Shown in pieces: positions 11,195 to 23,926 of a DNA stretch of 64,000 bases. The position numbers and the translations under genes were made by a program. The notes under the pieces are model-generated. The model was not told where the DNA came from. It saw nothing but the letters and a program-made list of their open reading frames with translations, and ran no database searches. Position 1 is the stretch's first letter. Each line of letters begins with the position of its first letter. Source of the DNA: Bagarius yarrelli (lineage: Eukaryota; Chordata; Actinopteri; Siluriformes; Sisoridae); NCBI GenBank assembly GCA_005784505.1, contig VCAZ01000035.1, forward strand, positions 2,447,501-2,511,500, read 5' to 3'.

Positions 11195-12719
11195 CTGATA
11201 CAAGTGCTGTGATGTAAATCACAAGTTCAACGCTTAGCATGTAATATAAAAGAAAAAAACTAAAAAAAATTAGTAAATAAATAACCTAAAACAAAATTTA
11301 CATTTATGTACAGTGGAAAAAAAGACATTATTAATTTATTTTCTCGTGAATAAGGTCAACTGATTTTAACTGAATGTATTATTTTATTATTATTATTTAA
11401 ATAATTTATATTATACCATTATATTCATTTTTTTTTTACAATTAAACTATGTAAACATTTCAAACACATTTGCATTTAGCCCTTAAATCCCAGTTTATGT
11501 AATTATTTATTAAAATTAAAGCTTGTTAGTCAGTAACTACTATGAATTATTAAGTAGCTACATTGAAATAAATAAGGGGGGAAAACTGGAATGTCGTTTA
11601 AGTGAGTGAGGAATGCAAGCCTGGGCAAGCTAACAGGTCATGAGGGTTTAAGGGGTTAGTCTGCCTTCTACAACACACACACACACACACACACAAACCA
11701 CACCCACCCCATCTTCCCAGACAGCCACTGACATCTCAGATAAACATCTATATAAAAAGAAAAGTGAAGAGAGAGCAGATATTCATACATTCTGATCATC
11801 TGTCTGCGAAATGAATAGCTTTTCCACTCGGACACGTCTTCCTTTGACCCGCGAGCCGAAGCCATTATGACGAGAGTGTTTTGGTTTTGTTTGGGTGCGC
11901 TATTGATTTTGTAAATGTCTAACATTATATCTATAAGTCAGAAGTATCCTAATAACTGTGTTATCACATTAGACGAGTGACGAAACTGGTAAAAATCTTT
12001 CCTTTTTTTCCAAGACACCAGCAGGGAAGTGTGATATACGGTTTCAAACATTGACTTTGGGCTTTTCACAGCACTCTTACAGATGGTTAAGGCCACATCC
12101 ATCAACAGGAAACAAGCGTTAAAGAACATTCCGGGCAGAAATCAATAGTCTAAAAACAGTCTAATTATGGGACATGGCTTTAGTCCCTCTGTGGTCATTT
12201 ACGCTCCGATAAATCAACTTAACCGATTTACCTCTGCCAGAATCTCATACGCAACGCGGCCCTCGGGAACTTTCTTCAGAGTTCAAGAGCTTATAATAAT
12301 TGAATTACATTATCATGCATAACCCTGAGCACTTGATCTAATATGTCCTGGGGTTTCAGATTTTTCCCTTCCTTTAGATTATCCAGTCAAAAGAAAGCCA
12401 GTTCCAGTCGGTTCTAATGCAACCTTAGGACAAAATGTAACTAGGTGCTATTTGAACATTTGCCTTATTAAGTCCGCTTAAGCCGAGAACTGGTCTGACG
12501 TCCCTGTCGATGTGACCCGTTTGGGCAGTTTAGTTTAGTATTTAGTATTACGTAGGAATGTGGACTAAAACAATCGAAGGAAAATGTCAAAGTGAATCCA
12601 AAGGGCTGCAAAATTATTTCCTGGATGTGAGCTGCTTAACGGATGCAAGCAGTTGTAGTGCTGCAAAAATACATAACAATACGAAACAAATAGAGAAAAT
12701 AAACCTGGGTTGTGGCTAG
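11195..12719. other. Intronic sequence, (CA)n at 11671-11694
   Basis: An AT-rich stretch is followed by a short CA microsatellite and balanced repeat-poor DNA at about 11930-12330. No exon was recognised. Confidence 0.45.
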
Positions 12720-13665
12720 TGGTTGGAAAAAAATTAGATTCAATAGATTTATCCATTCTTTCCCTAACGAATCTGAATCGATTCTTAAAAGTTCAGAATC
12801 GACTCTGAATTTAAACTACATCACGGCAGTGCGGGTCTGCGCATGCGCAAGCAAGAAACAAAATAATAATTAGCTGTAATAGACGCAGGTAAGTGTGTCG
12901 CACTAAAGTAAAATATTTCGGGAACCTGACTAACGTGCGATTTCACTCAGAACTGTTTCCCTTTTACCGAAACGCCCCTTAAGCAAGAAGCAAAGCTTCC
13001 ACCAGAATTCTGAAAAAGGTGAAGTGAATGACTGGGTCGGTGGCGGGTTTATCCGTCGTGGATAACACAGGGTTTCACACACCTTTGCAGGTGCTTGAGT
13101 TGAGGTACAGTGTGTCCTTACGGCGTTATTTAAATTATTGTTGTTTAACAAAATCTGACGTTTCCATATTTCATTTAGAGCTTCTTTACAGTAGGCCAAA
13201 GTTCGATTCCCGGGCTGGGGTCTTTATGTGTAGAGTTCTCCCTATGCTTGCGTGGGTTTACTTCGGGTTCTCCGGTTTTCTCCTACAGTCCAAAAACATA
13301 TATGTTAGATTGATTGGTGATTCTAAATTGCCCATAGGAGTGGGTGTAAGTGTGTGTGTGGCCCTGTGATGGACTGGTGACCTGTCCAGGGTGTCCCCCC
13401 TCCTGCCTTTTGCCCTTTCGGAGACGGACAGAATAGACTCCAGCAGATCCCTGTGACCCCGAATTAGGGAATAAGTGGGTATAGAGAATAGATAGATGGA
13501 TGATGATGTCATACAGAAATTCCAACTATAAACAAAAAGCATAGCAAATCCAATTCTGGTTCAAATATAAAGATGTAAACACGTATTTACACAGCAGAAG
13601 AATCGGATGGTGACTCACAGAAACGGAATCGGATCGGAAAATACCTGAAGATTCTTACACACAGA
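12720..13665 (-). mobile_element. Non-autonomous hAT-like element, copy 1, split by a SINE
   Basis: The reverse complement aligns with 51661-52530. Shared blocks include the GTGTCCTTACGGCGTTATTT segment, AACACAGGGTTTCACACACC, and ATTCGATTC-like repeats near the ends. A SINE-B copy occupies 13195-13506 and replaces about 70 bp of the element, judged from the intact opposite copy. No transposase frame remains. Confidence 0.7.
13195..13506 (+). repeat. SINE-B copy nested in the hAT-like element
   Basis: It starts at the B box (AAAGTTCGATTCCCGGGC) without the tRNA head, so it is 5'-truncated. The body and 3' end match 8821-9150. The tail has become GATAGATGGAT. Confidence 0.9.
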
Positions 13666-15759
13666 GATGATTTTTTTGGTTTTCTGTGCTGAAAGTTTGG
13701 GTTTTTTTCCAGTTTTAATTCAGTTTTAGCTCAGACGCTTATGTCTAATTTCTATTTTTTTTTTAATTTGATGAGGCATAAATTAAACTATTAAACACAA
13801 TATAAAACTAAATAAAGAAAACGACACAAAAATCAAACCAACTATAACGCAAACCAGTTAAAAGAAATGTTTTTTTTCCCTCTGACCTCAGAAAGTCTTT
13901 AAATGCGGATCCTATAACTAATTATGACTGGACCTTGAAGTATTCGTCACAAAGCCGTCAACTCTCACATGTCGGCTCTAAATAGAGGCGAACTGAAGCT
14001 ACACGTTTACCAGATCCACTTGTCTGTTTTGTGAGAAGAAACCCGCTGTATGCTTTCAGGACAAAAAATGTCCCCAGAAGGTTGTTTATTTCAGTTAAAT
14101 GATCAAGAAATATCAGGATATGTTTGTTTTTTTTTGTTAATTACAAGACACGCTGTTATAAACACTGACCAAATAACCAGATTTAACTGTGATTTGGGCA
14201 ACACGGCTCCAGATAGCGCAGCGTTCCAGTCAGTGTGTCTAAGCATTGATGACAGATGGAAGCAAAAATATACCGTGTTTACTCTCTATGCCGTGTGTCA
14301 GACGAACAGGTGACACCGATATCCCTTCCAGGTACAAGCCAGACGACGATCTTGCAGCGCTAATTCATTGCCTCATCTAGCCAATACGGTCTCAGGCCGT
14401 GTGATGTGTTACTGCAGATTTTTATGCCACATGGCAATACGGCAAGTACGTGCCAATTACCGGCGATATGCCAGATCACAATGTTTATCCTGTCATTACA
14501 ACAGACGTTTCCAAACACCCTCAGCGTTTCACTGAAGGTAACGTAAGGACAGGTTTTCTTCACATGCAATCTTATAATGCGGTTCACTTTACTGAGAAAA
14601 AAAAAACGCTTAAAGGAATTTTTATTGCAGCGAAGAATTTTAAAACAGTAAAATCGCAAGTGAAATTAGCAAAAAAAAAAAAAAACTCAAACAAGACAGG
14701 GCAAGGACTAATAAAGAAAAAAAAAAAAAAAAAAAAACACCCCTGAAGAGATTTTCTCCAGAAAGTTTTTTTTTTTAACGATAAAAAAAATGGTATTTAT
14801 TTTGAAAAAAGACGTCTTTACCTGTTTATCTCGGTTCTATATTCTGTCCTTAATTACACTAGCTATGAACAGGTTTCCTATTTTGACTCTTTAGAAGACG
14901 AGCGTGTCATTAGAAGTCAAAGAAATCCGCAATGTGTGAGTCTGTGAGACTTCAAGAAGTTTTGAAGAAGTATTAAATAATTAGTTCGCTTTATTCGTGG
15001 CTGGTACAAAAAGCTTGCCTTGAGACTTCTTCCAAAAATTCTAAATCAAATAATCGAGAAGTATATTGTCAATTAAACTGGCCTGGTAGACTATACAGTT
15101 CTCCAGTATAAATATATAATATTAAAGAAAAAGTTAAACTGATTTCCTTCTAGACTTTTGGACTTACGAATCTACGAGTTTGATTTCCAGACAGGGCACC
15201 GGACCCAGTCGATGGGGGATACGGATCCGGATAAAAATAATACTGAGTTGCATCATGAAGGGCAAGAGAGACTCAGACGAGTCTTTTTCCCCCCTCGGGC
15301 CATTAGACTTTTTAGCATGCACACGTTAATCTTCCAGGTTTAGGTTCCATAAAAACCTTGTTGAAATTCTGCACGCTGCACTTTACCGCTCCTCAATTAG
15401 AACATCTAATTTCTCAATGTTCCGTTCGCACTTTCTCGACTGCACGTCATGCTACTACATGCAATCGACTGCACATTCTACCACTTTTGATTTCTTTGTA
15501 CTTTTAACCATAATTGCTCTACTTAGTTTCTTAGCTTACTTGGTTTATTGGCACGGACTAAAGAGGATCAGGTTGGAGTTTTACTTTACAGAAAGTTGCC
15601 TATATAAATATAGTCTGTATATGACAAATGGAGAAAAATAAATAAATAAATAAAGCGTACTATTTAGCCATATCTGAAGTAAATGTGCCCCATGTGAAGT
15701 TGTTTTAAATTGCATTATTATTAAACAGCTTACTTTCACTTTTTACTGGTCTGTATTAG
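13666..15759. other. Intronic sequence, nothing assigned
   Basis: AT-rich with poly-A runs near 14670-14740. A balanced patch at about 14340-14560 contains CAATACGG/CGGCAAGTACGTGCC blocks of unknown meaning. No gene was recognised. Confidence 0.45.
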
Positions 15760-17070
15760 GGGTTGACTGATTATCGGTGTCGATATTAAGCATTTTCATG
15801 ATTTCACAGTATCGGTTATTTTTAGAACCGATTTTCCGATATAATCATTACATTTTAAAATGCGATATTTGGCTCTGATGAACATCCATCAGTCCCCCGT
15901 GAGTGTGTTTTAAGTGATGTTCCAGCTATTTTTGACAAAAGGACACACAAGCTCACTAAAGATCATGCCAAGCAGTTCTGCTTCCTGCCCCACATCCTGG
16001 AGTTGCTGGATTGGGAATACTAATTGTTACCCATTTTGTTAGTTTAAAAAATCTTTAGGAAGCTAGTGCATTTATTTTCCATTAATTGTTCATTTGTCGC
16101 CGTTCACATCTTAAAAAAATGTTTCAATGCTGCTGGGTGCTCGCTGCACTTTTTACTTTATAATTATTATTGATATTGTTTAATGTAATACGTTTGCTTG
16201 ATGTTACTTTAAAAATTATTATTAATATTGTTTAATGTAATAAGTTTGCTTACTGTTACTTTATTAATTATTATTAATACTGTAAGTTTACTTAATGTTA
16301 CTTTATAATTACTATTAATATTGTTTTATGTAATACGTTTATTCAATGTTACTTTAAAATTATTATTAATACTGTTTAATGTAATACGTTTACTTAATGT
16401 TACTTTATTTAATTATCATTGTTTAATGTTAATAAGTTACTTAATGTTACTTTATTATTATCTGTTTAATGTAGTAAGTTTACTTAATGTTACTTTATAA
16501 TTACTATTAATACTGTTTAATGTAATATGTTTATTAAATGTTACTTTATAATTATTATCAATACTGTTTAATGTAATAAGTTTACTTAATGTTACTTTAT
16601 AATTAATGATTTTTTATTAATATTGCTTAATGTAATAAGTTTATTTAATGTTACTTTTAATAATAATTATTAAAGTATTGTTTAATGTAATAAGTTTTAC
16701 TTAATGTTACTTTATAATTAATAATTTTTATTAATATGTTTAATGTAATAAGTTTACTTAATGTTTTTATTTATAATGTTTTTATTTAATGTAATGTTAC
16801 TTTAAAATTATTATTAAATATTGTTTAATGTAATAAGTTTACTTAATGTTACTTTATAATTAATTATTACTATATTGTTTAATGTAAAATACAGTTTACT
16901 TAATGTTACTTTAAAATTATTATTAATATTGTTTAATGTAGTAAGTTTACTTATTATTAAGCACCGGTTAATCAGTAATTACATATTTAAAATATCGGTT
17001 ATCGGTTGTACTTGATCTGTAATATTCAGTATCGGCATCAGACAACCAACACATATCGGTCGACCTTTAA
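15760..17070. mobile_element. hAT-like element carrying an internal minisatellite
   Basis: The left end reads TAGGGGTTGACTGATTATCG. The right end, reverse-complemented, reads TAAAGGTCGACCGATATG, and both are followed by ATCGGT-rich subterminal motifs. The flanks GTCTGTAT and ATTTGTAT match at 6 of 8 positions, suggesting a decayed 8-bp target duplication. The interior is mostly a tandem array (see 16146-16957). No transposase frame remains. Confidence 0.6.
16146..16957 (+). repeat. ~51-bp AT-rich minisatellite
   Basis: About 15 tandem copies of a unit built from TTTAATGTAATAAGTTTACT followed by TAATGTTACTTTATAATTAT and a short TATTAATATTG tail, with internal deletions in several copies. The array lies wholly inside the hAT-like element. 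Confidence 0.9.
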
Positions 17071-18807
17071 TTTGTATCAAATAAAACCAAATGTTGTCTA
17101 AGCGAAAATATCTTTATTTGCATTTTATTAATAATGCCATTTTTAGCGTGAGCAATTTAAAACTGTCACATTATTTCCTTACTACCAAATTATTATTTTT
17201 CTTATTATAATGTATTCCGTTTTGTTTCATTTTACTTACTTTAATTTTATTTTGTTATTCATTCACAATAATTTGTATCAAGTTCTACAAAAAATGTTTA
17301 AATTTACTACATATGACAATGTGACGAATCAGAAATTTGACTGTTAATAAAAATGTAAAAATATATAATCTCCGAAAAATAAAACAAAATCTTCTAAATA
17401 CTATTTATAGGATTCATAAAAAATACTGTTTATCCCTGGAAAGCAAGCCTTAAAACCTCATCCTTCCAAAGCTACATAGCATGTTTTACTAAATAGGGCT
17501 TTACCACAGGCTTTGTTCTGTGTGTGTGTGCGTGTATGGGGGTCTGTGTACTGTAAACTGTATTAGTGCTTCCCACACACACACACACAAATCTCACCTA
17601 GGCACCATGCCCAGGGGACGTGCATTTCAACACACTGTTCTTGGATTGAAAAAGGGGGCCGAGCTAAACTGGATCAGGTTCCAAGCCAGGTTTTATTTTC
17701 CAATCCTGAACTGTCCGGTTCTGCTGATCCGGTAGTAACTGTTTGGTCGGATTTCTGTTTGTGGGGATGTTGTGACCTTTTCCAACATCACCTGAGATGC
17801 TTTTCAGGTTGTTTAGGTTACTGTCTAGTTTTTGTCTGTCTGCGCTCTGTCTTGATCTCATCATCAAGTCATTTCTAATCCCAGGACTGCTACTTGCTGG
17901 AGATGTTCTGCATGTGAGGACTACTGAGAATTACTGGCAATCCCCAGGAGATTAGTCCAGATTAGATCTGATCAGTTTCTTCGGAAAAAAAACAAAAACT
18001 TAAACCGGACCATCTGGCATGACATCATGCTCTGAAATAAAAGCTTACTAAAGTTTGATGAGAACAGTAACTAGAGCTTTGGCTTGTCTGACTGGATAAC
18101 AACATACGGTGTTCCTAATAAAGCGGCCGGTACAGAATAACAAAATAAGAAGTCGTCTCTGGATTGTTTTGAAGTCGATGGGGTTAAACAGCTGACCACC
18201 GTTAATTATTCCTTTTTTGGTAAATTACAGATGCCAGTTAACTAACCACATGCTTATTAGATCTCCACCTTCTGAGCACTTTGCCATATGTGTGTGTGAG
18301 TGTGTGTCAGATGTGCTAGGCTCCTCCTGAGGCTAACTCCCTCTCTAATAAATGTTCTGTGCATGCTGTGGCCAGGATGTGCCCCAACACGCCTCTTTCA
18401 CAACTCACTGCTATGCACACACACGCCAACAGTTCCAGGACTGGGGATTTGAATGTTTAAGAAAAGAAAAGAAAAAAGAAAAAAAGCAGAGCATAACTGG
18501 CTCCAGATCTGTGATGGTGTTTCTGCTATCGGTTTTGCTTGGCTGATAAGACACTGACAGGCCAGGCAAAAAAAAACAGGATGAGGACAAAAAATAAAAC
18601 ACTAAAATAAGTTTTTCAATCAATCCTTTTTTTCTTGCCACACAATTGAAAGCAGACAGTTGTCTAGGATGTCCCTATATACTGTAATCTATAGCAACGC
18701 TGGAACTAAGAGGTCCAAACACTATTTTTCAGCATGACAATACACAAAGCACAACCTGAGCGCCATAAAGACACGTAATGACTTTGTCACGTAAACTCTA
18801 CCGAAAT
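17071..18807. other. Intronic sequence, nothing assigned
   Basis: AT-rich to 17.5 kb, then balanced unique sequence with short GT and CA tracts. No exon or repeat family was recognised. Confidence 0.45.
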
Positions 18808-19006
18808 TAGTTCTTTCGCATATCCCATCCTAAAAGTCAGGGTCAGAGAGCAGGGTCAGCAATAATACAGCGGCCCTGGAGCAGGAAGAGTCTAAGACTC
18901 TTGCTTAGGAACCAAACAGTGGCAGACTGGTGGCAGTGGGGCTCGACCCCAGGTCTTTCTGGTCTTCCAATTAACAATTTAGCGCCTTAACCGTTTAAGC
19001 CAACAC
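18808..19006 (-). repeat. SINE-D copy
   Basis: On the plus strand it reads TCGCATATCCCATCCTAAAA, GGCCCTGGAGCAGGAAGAG, GGGGCTCGACCCCAGGTCTT and ends in the reverse of a tRNA-like head. It matches the plus-strand copies at 26373-26620 and 55957-56210. Confidence 0.85.
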
Positions 19007-19117
19007 TTGCCAAGGATTGTGTTAAAAAAAATCATTAAAATAAATAAAGACTTAAGTGTTGGGTACAGAGCTCTGACCTCAACCCCACCGAACAAGAATA
19101 TCTTTATATTAAATAAG

Positions 19118-19326
19118 GGGGGAAAAGTGCTTCTAATGGACTCCTTCCCACTTTCCAACATCGTGTAGCTGAAGCCGAATCTAGGAGGTCTGCACCTAAA
19201 GCCAGAGCTGCCAACACCACCACAACACAAGCATCCAGCATCATTTGCCCAATATGCAGAAGAGTCCACTGCACCCGGATAGGCCTGATCAGCCATCTCC
19301 GGACGCACGTACCTCCACCACCATAA
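19118..19326 (+). pseudogene. Retroelement C-terminal C2H2 finger relic
   Basis: An AUG-less open stretch of about 65 codons translates to an alanine/arginine-rich segment (AEAESRRSAPKARAANTTTT). It is followed by a complete C-x2-C-x12-H-x3-H finger: CPICRRVHCTRIGLISHLRT then H. This arrangement is known at the C-terminus of some non-LTR retrotransposon polyproteins. It ends at a TAA after a proline run. No reverse-transcriptase core is present nearby, so only the 3' tip of an element survives. Confidence 0.6.
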
Positions 19327-20967
19327 AATAAGTACAAGTCATGGTCCTGTTCATATGGAAAATCAAAGATTGTTTAAGTGATAAATTCTATAATCTGTGT
19401 TTGTTTACAGACATGATAACAAACCTTATACTGGTGCTACAACTATTTGGCTTGAACTTTCACCCCCTGTAGCACCAGCGCTATGTGCCCTACCCTAACA
19501 CAGCCCTGCCATCATACTTTGGCTAAAGTTTTATCGATCAGATTTTCCTCGTAATTCTTCTCTTCCTACTCTTAAAAGTGTGTTAGTGGTGGAAACATGT
19601 TTGGCGACTGGCAAATGTTTTTAGTTTGTTTGCTTTAAATTAGGAAAGCATTTGGATGGAAAGCTAGCGTGCAAGCAAGAACAAAACCGCTTTCAAGAAA
19701 AGTCTTAAGGGAAAAGCAATTGACCAATACGCAGGACTCAATCTGGAGAAGATCAGGAGGAGAGCAGAAATGGCTGCAGCTTTGAAAAGTGAAGAAGAAG
19801 CTCAGCTGTAGAGCTGAAAAACAAGAAGCGTGTGACTCGCTGAGGAACCCAGGAACTCTGAGCTTTCTACTTCTCTTTAAACAAAGGCCCCCCTGAAGCT
19901 CGATATGATAATTCGCAATATGATAGAAAACGCAATTAATGCATGCTTTGAAAGGCTCCTCTTTTGAGAGGCTGTTTGCATGTGAATGGAATATTTCTGC
20001 TAGTGCGTCTCTTTTGTGTACCGGCGTCTGCTTTGCTATTAGGTACGCAGGTCCTTTAGAGCGATGGAGTGGACGGCCGTGCGCTTTGGCGCATTCATTA
20101 GAATCATATCAAAAAGTCTGCCCTGTCGGGGGAAAAGAGGCCTATTTATTTGCTTGTTCATTTAAGGCGTATGTCTGTACGACATCATTATATCCATCTC
20201 ATCATTTAAACACAAAGCGTCACACACACTAAGTTGGCTGAGGAGCACAAACTACAGCGATAGACTCTGTTACAGAATAAATAGCACTTTTATGCAGCCG
20301 AATTCTGTAAATAGGTTGTGCCGTGTAGAACGCATTGTCCATTCTGATTGGTCCGAATAGGTTTTGGTAATAAATGAAGTTCCGAGCAGTTCGACGATGT
20401 TCTAGAATGATGCTGTCGCTTCGGTTACAACCAGTGGTGGTCAGAACGATCCACCACGATCATCTGTTTTAAAAATGTGATTAATAAAACTGTAATTAAG
20501 TTAAAAAAAAACGCTAATGTGTCTAATATTATATTATTACTGGTTATAAAATTCTGACGTTTTTACATTTTTTTCGACTGAAATATTAAGATGGTTTAAC
20601 ATCATATTAGCAAACAAAAGAAACCCAAAATAAGTGGCAGGAAAAGTCACGTGGTGTAAAATACACATGGGGCACAAAAAAAACAATTAAACAAATAAAT
20701 CAGGGTTTTAACATTTGTGACGCTGTTCAGTTCAACACGCAGCTCTAAATTCATTTCATTTCATTTATTTTAGGTAATTAAAATAAACCAAAATCGATGA
20801 TTCGATGTCCTCTTTTATTAAAATGACGTATGATGTAATGATCATTTAAAGCGGATTCTTTCTTTCTTTATTTAAATGTGCATGTTTAGGGTTCGACTCC
20901 CACATTTACATTTTTAGAACGTAATAGACAACATTTTTTTTTTTTTATCGTGTTGTATCAAAAATGT
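19327..20967. other. Intronic sequence, nothing assigned
   Basis: Mixed composition. The patch at 19940-20230 is balanced and repeat-free and could be regulatory, but nothing specific can be named. Confidence 0.4.
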
Positions 20968-20968
20968 C

Positions 20969-21155
20969 TGTAGTGGATTAAGGCCCCGGCACCCACATGC
21001 GCAGTTGTGGTCCTGCAACCCGGGTTCGATTTCGGGTGTGGTCGTTTCTGGTCCCGGCCGTTTCTGGTCCCATCGTTCTATCTCTCTCTTTCTCTCTATC
21101 GCCCCTATTTCATCCCTCTGTCCTATCAACGAAGGCAAAAAATATCTTAAGAAAA
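20969..21155 (+). repeat. SINE-C copy
   Basis: tRNA-like head GTAGTGGATTAAGGCCCCGG, B-box-like GGGTTCGATTTCGG, then GTCGTTTCTGGTCC, a pyrimidine-rich stretch with CTATC repeats, and an A-rich end. It shares its head with minus-strand copies at 7505, 23305 and 56590. Confidence 0.75.
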
Positions 21156-21281
21156 AAAAAGTGGACTATTACATCATACTATAGTATCACAAGCATTAAT
21201 CAGTTGTAGGCTTCTTAACTAAAACGTATGAAAAAATGTCATTTTTCTAAATAGATCGTCGAACACTGGACATGCAATTTA

Positions 21282-21313
<32 letters not shown>

Positions 21314-22559
21314 ATACACTTTAAATCACCGCTCAGAATAGGGTAAGTGCTGTGGTTGAAGAGCACATTAGGATATAGTGTTATAGGCAGCGCTGATTGG
21401 ATGGTTGTGGGTTCAAATTGCCATCAACATCAAGCAGCTGCTTCTTAAGCAAGACCCTTAAAAGGTCATAAAACCCTTAAATGGATTTTCGGAGATTTAA
21501 ACAGATGTGTGTGCGTTGAGCAGCGTTTAGCATCGGTTAGCTTCATTCGTAGAAAAAAAAAACGCATAAGTTAAGTTACGCTTTACTTATTTGCTTTGCT
21601 ATTTCTGTCTAGCGTATTTACCATGGACATCCTGAGTTTTGTCATCCTATGAGGAGACCTTGTCTTAATTATTTATGACATCACGTCAAGCTATGAGACG
21701 GCGCAGTACTTAGGCGTTCGTAGGTTGTTAGCAACCTTTTCCGCTCCTTTTGTTCCCTCCTCACTTACTCCCTAAAAATGTCCCTAAAATTTGTGCCTTA
21801 TTAACACCGATGTAAATTTTTTTTTTTAAATATAAGCAGATCGATAGTATTTAAGGAGATCCACCTTTTGGTATGTCTAATCATTGGTGGACTTTAACCT
21901 TCAACACAATGACAGAGTTTGCGTTTGGTAAATGATGCGGATTTCACTTTTGTTAGCTATACAAATCTTGCACTTCCTTAACTTTTGCTTATTCTTTTTA
22001 GTGAGAGTTGGTAGGGAACCTCTGACCGTTGCTCGTTGCCCCTTTTCATTGCTTTGCCCTGCCACACCCCTTCCTCCTCGCACACCTCCTTCTTCCTCGC
22101 AGCCATTTACGCCCGTTTAAAATGCTTCTTTTTTTTTTTGACTTGAATAGAAAGAAGGTGTTTTCATGACCCATTGAACCCTCAACTGCTTAGCTGGATG
22201 AATAAGACGAACCCAATTCAACCCTGGATTAATTAGTTGTTTATAAGGAGCCTGATTTTTATATTTAATATGAGTCGATCTTCCGTCGTTGGCGCCACAT
22301 GCTAATCCTTTTAGAGAACAAAATACATGACAACACAGCTGCTGGTGAGCAGCGAAAGACGCATCCTTTCCAATTATGAGGTCTTGGAATCACACAGTCT
22401 TCACAGGGCACCTCTTCACGCGTTGAGTTTGAACCTGGACTCGGGCGCCTCTGGCAACAGCGCGCTAACACCATTCAGAAACCTGTTGTAAGTGGCTCCC
22501 CTGCTGACCCAGGCTCGTCTTTAGCTTTGGTCACGAGCGTGTCAAAAAGCAGAGACTCT
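21156..22559. other. Intronic sequence with (GAAA)n at 21281-21314
   Basis: A GAAA microsatellite occurs. A diverged tRNA-derived SINE may lie at about 21380-21500 (GTGGGTTCAAATTGCC resembles a B box). Nothing else was recognised. Confidence 0.4.
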
Positions 22560-23060
22560 GTTCGAACACTAATGATCACAGCTTCTATGTGGCAGGAACG
22601 CCACCTGTGGAAACTGTCGCAACCTTAAGAGATAATTGCGCACTCCTCTCGAGCTGACTCGGGCTCCATGGAAATAGTCTTATTAGCGCGATAAAGAGAA
22701 AGGTGGGGGGAGCGTGCGGGCAGCGAGTGAATGCCTCAGCAAGAGATGAGCCGTGGCTGTGACACGGCATTATGGGAGATGACACTTATCAACGTATTAC
22801 AAGAAGCGCTACGGTCGGGGCCGAGCTGGAATGCAGCTTCTTAAATTAAGAGACCCAATTTTAGCTGTCACACAAGGCCGGGGTAATGAAATAAAAGAAG
22901 AGAGGTCCGAAATGTAATTTTCCGCGTCGACTCCTTTTGTGTGATTATCTGAGAAGGTGCAGTGATCATTCGGTGAATGGCTTTTCTCCGACTCTGTAAT
23001 GACCCGCAGTTGTTAAGCCCTCAAAGAGAAGAGCTGCGTTACCTGGTAATTACCAAAACG
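22560..23060. promoter_or_regulatory. Candidate conserved non-coding element in tead1 intron 1
   Basis: About 500 bp of balanced, repeat-free DNA contains compact motifs such as AGATAATTGCGC, TTATCAACGTATTAC, GATAAAG and CTGGTAATTACC. It has no coding frame of note. Called on sequence texture only. Confidence 0.35.
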
Positions 23061-23304
23061 CAAAAAGTATTTTAGAAATGTAGTCCTGCAGCTAGTTAAT
23101 TACCGCAGTAATGCTGGAACTATGCTAGCAACTGCAGAGTTAGCAGAAATGTTAAGCACTTTTGCATATTGTGCTTCGATAAAGCATATTTGCGATCGCA
23201 GTAATGGACAGAATTGCAGGACTATGATGTAAAAAAAAAAAAAAATGGATATATGTAACAAAAATAAAAGATAATTAAAGATATTTAAGATAAATTAAAT
23301 TAAA

Positions 23305-23460
23305 GATATTTTTTTTTTTTTAGACCTTTATTTATAGGACAGACTGAGATAAAATGGGGGAGATAAAGGGGTGGAACCGGAAAGGACCCGAGCCAGAATG
23401 TGGGTGCCGGCGCCTTAACCCGCTACAACACTGCGCTGGCACCTACATGCGCAGTTGCGT
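23305..23460 (-). repeat. SINE-C copy
   Basis: On the plus strand it reads GACCTTTATTTATAGGACAG, GGGGTGGAACCGGAAAGGAC, TGGGTGCCGGCGCCTTAACC. This is the reverse of the SINE-C head and body. Confidence 0.7.
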
Positions 23461-23926
23461 TTTAATTAGGTGCCTACAATTAAAAGAATCAAGTGTGTAT
23501 AAGTAAAATAAAAATATATATATATAATAATCAGATACTATATTTAAAACCGAGAATCTTTTTTTTCCTAATGTTCCACAATAAAGATTTTTCTTATAAC
23601 ATGAGGTTGCAAAAACATTAACCGAGTTCCATCAACATTTCTATTTTTCAATTGATTATAATTCAATCTTTTTATTTGTATTAAATATAAAACACTTGAA
23701 CACTAATTATTTTGTTAAGTGTCTTGAAAAAAGTGACAAAAATTAAAATGGGCAATAATTATAAAAAAAAACGCATTTAAATATTTTTAATTTGATTTTA
23801 ATTTTAATAAAAGTAACTAGTTTTTTTATTTCTTTGAAACAATTTGAACGTAAAACAAACGTTCTAAATATTATTATATTTAAATTATGTGGTAGAAAAA
23901 GGAAAAGATACCGAACAAAAACACAG

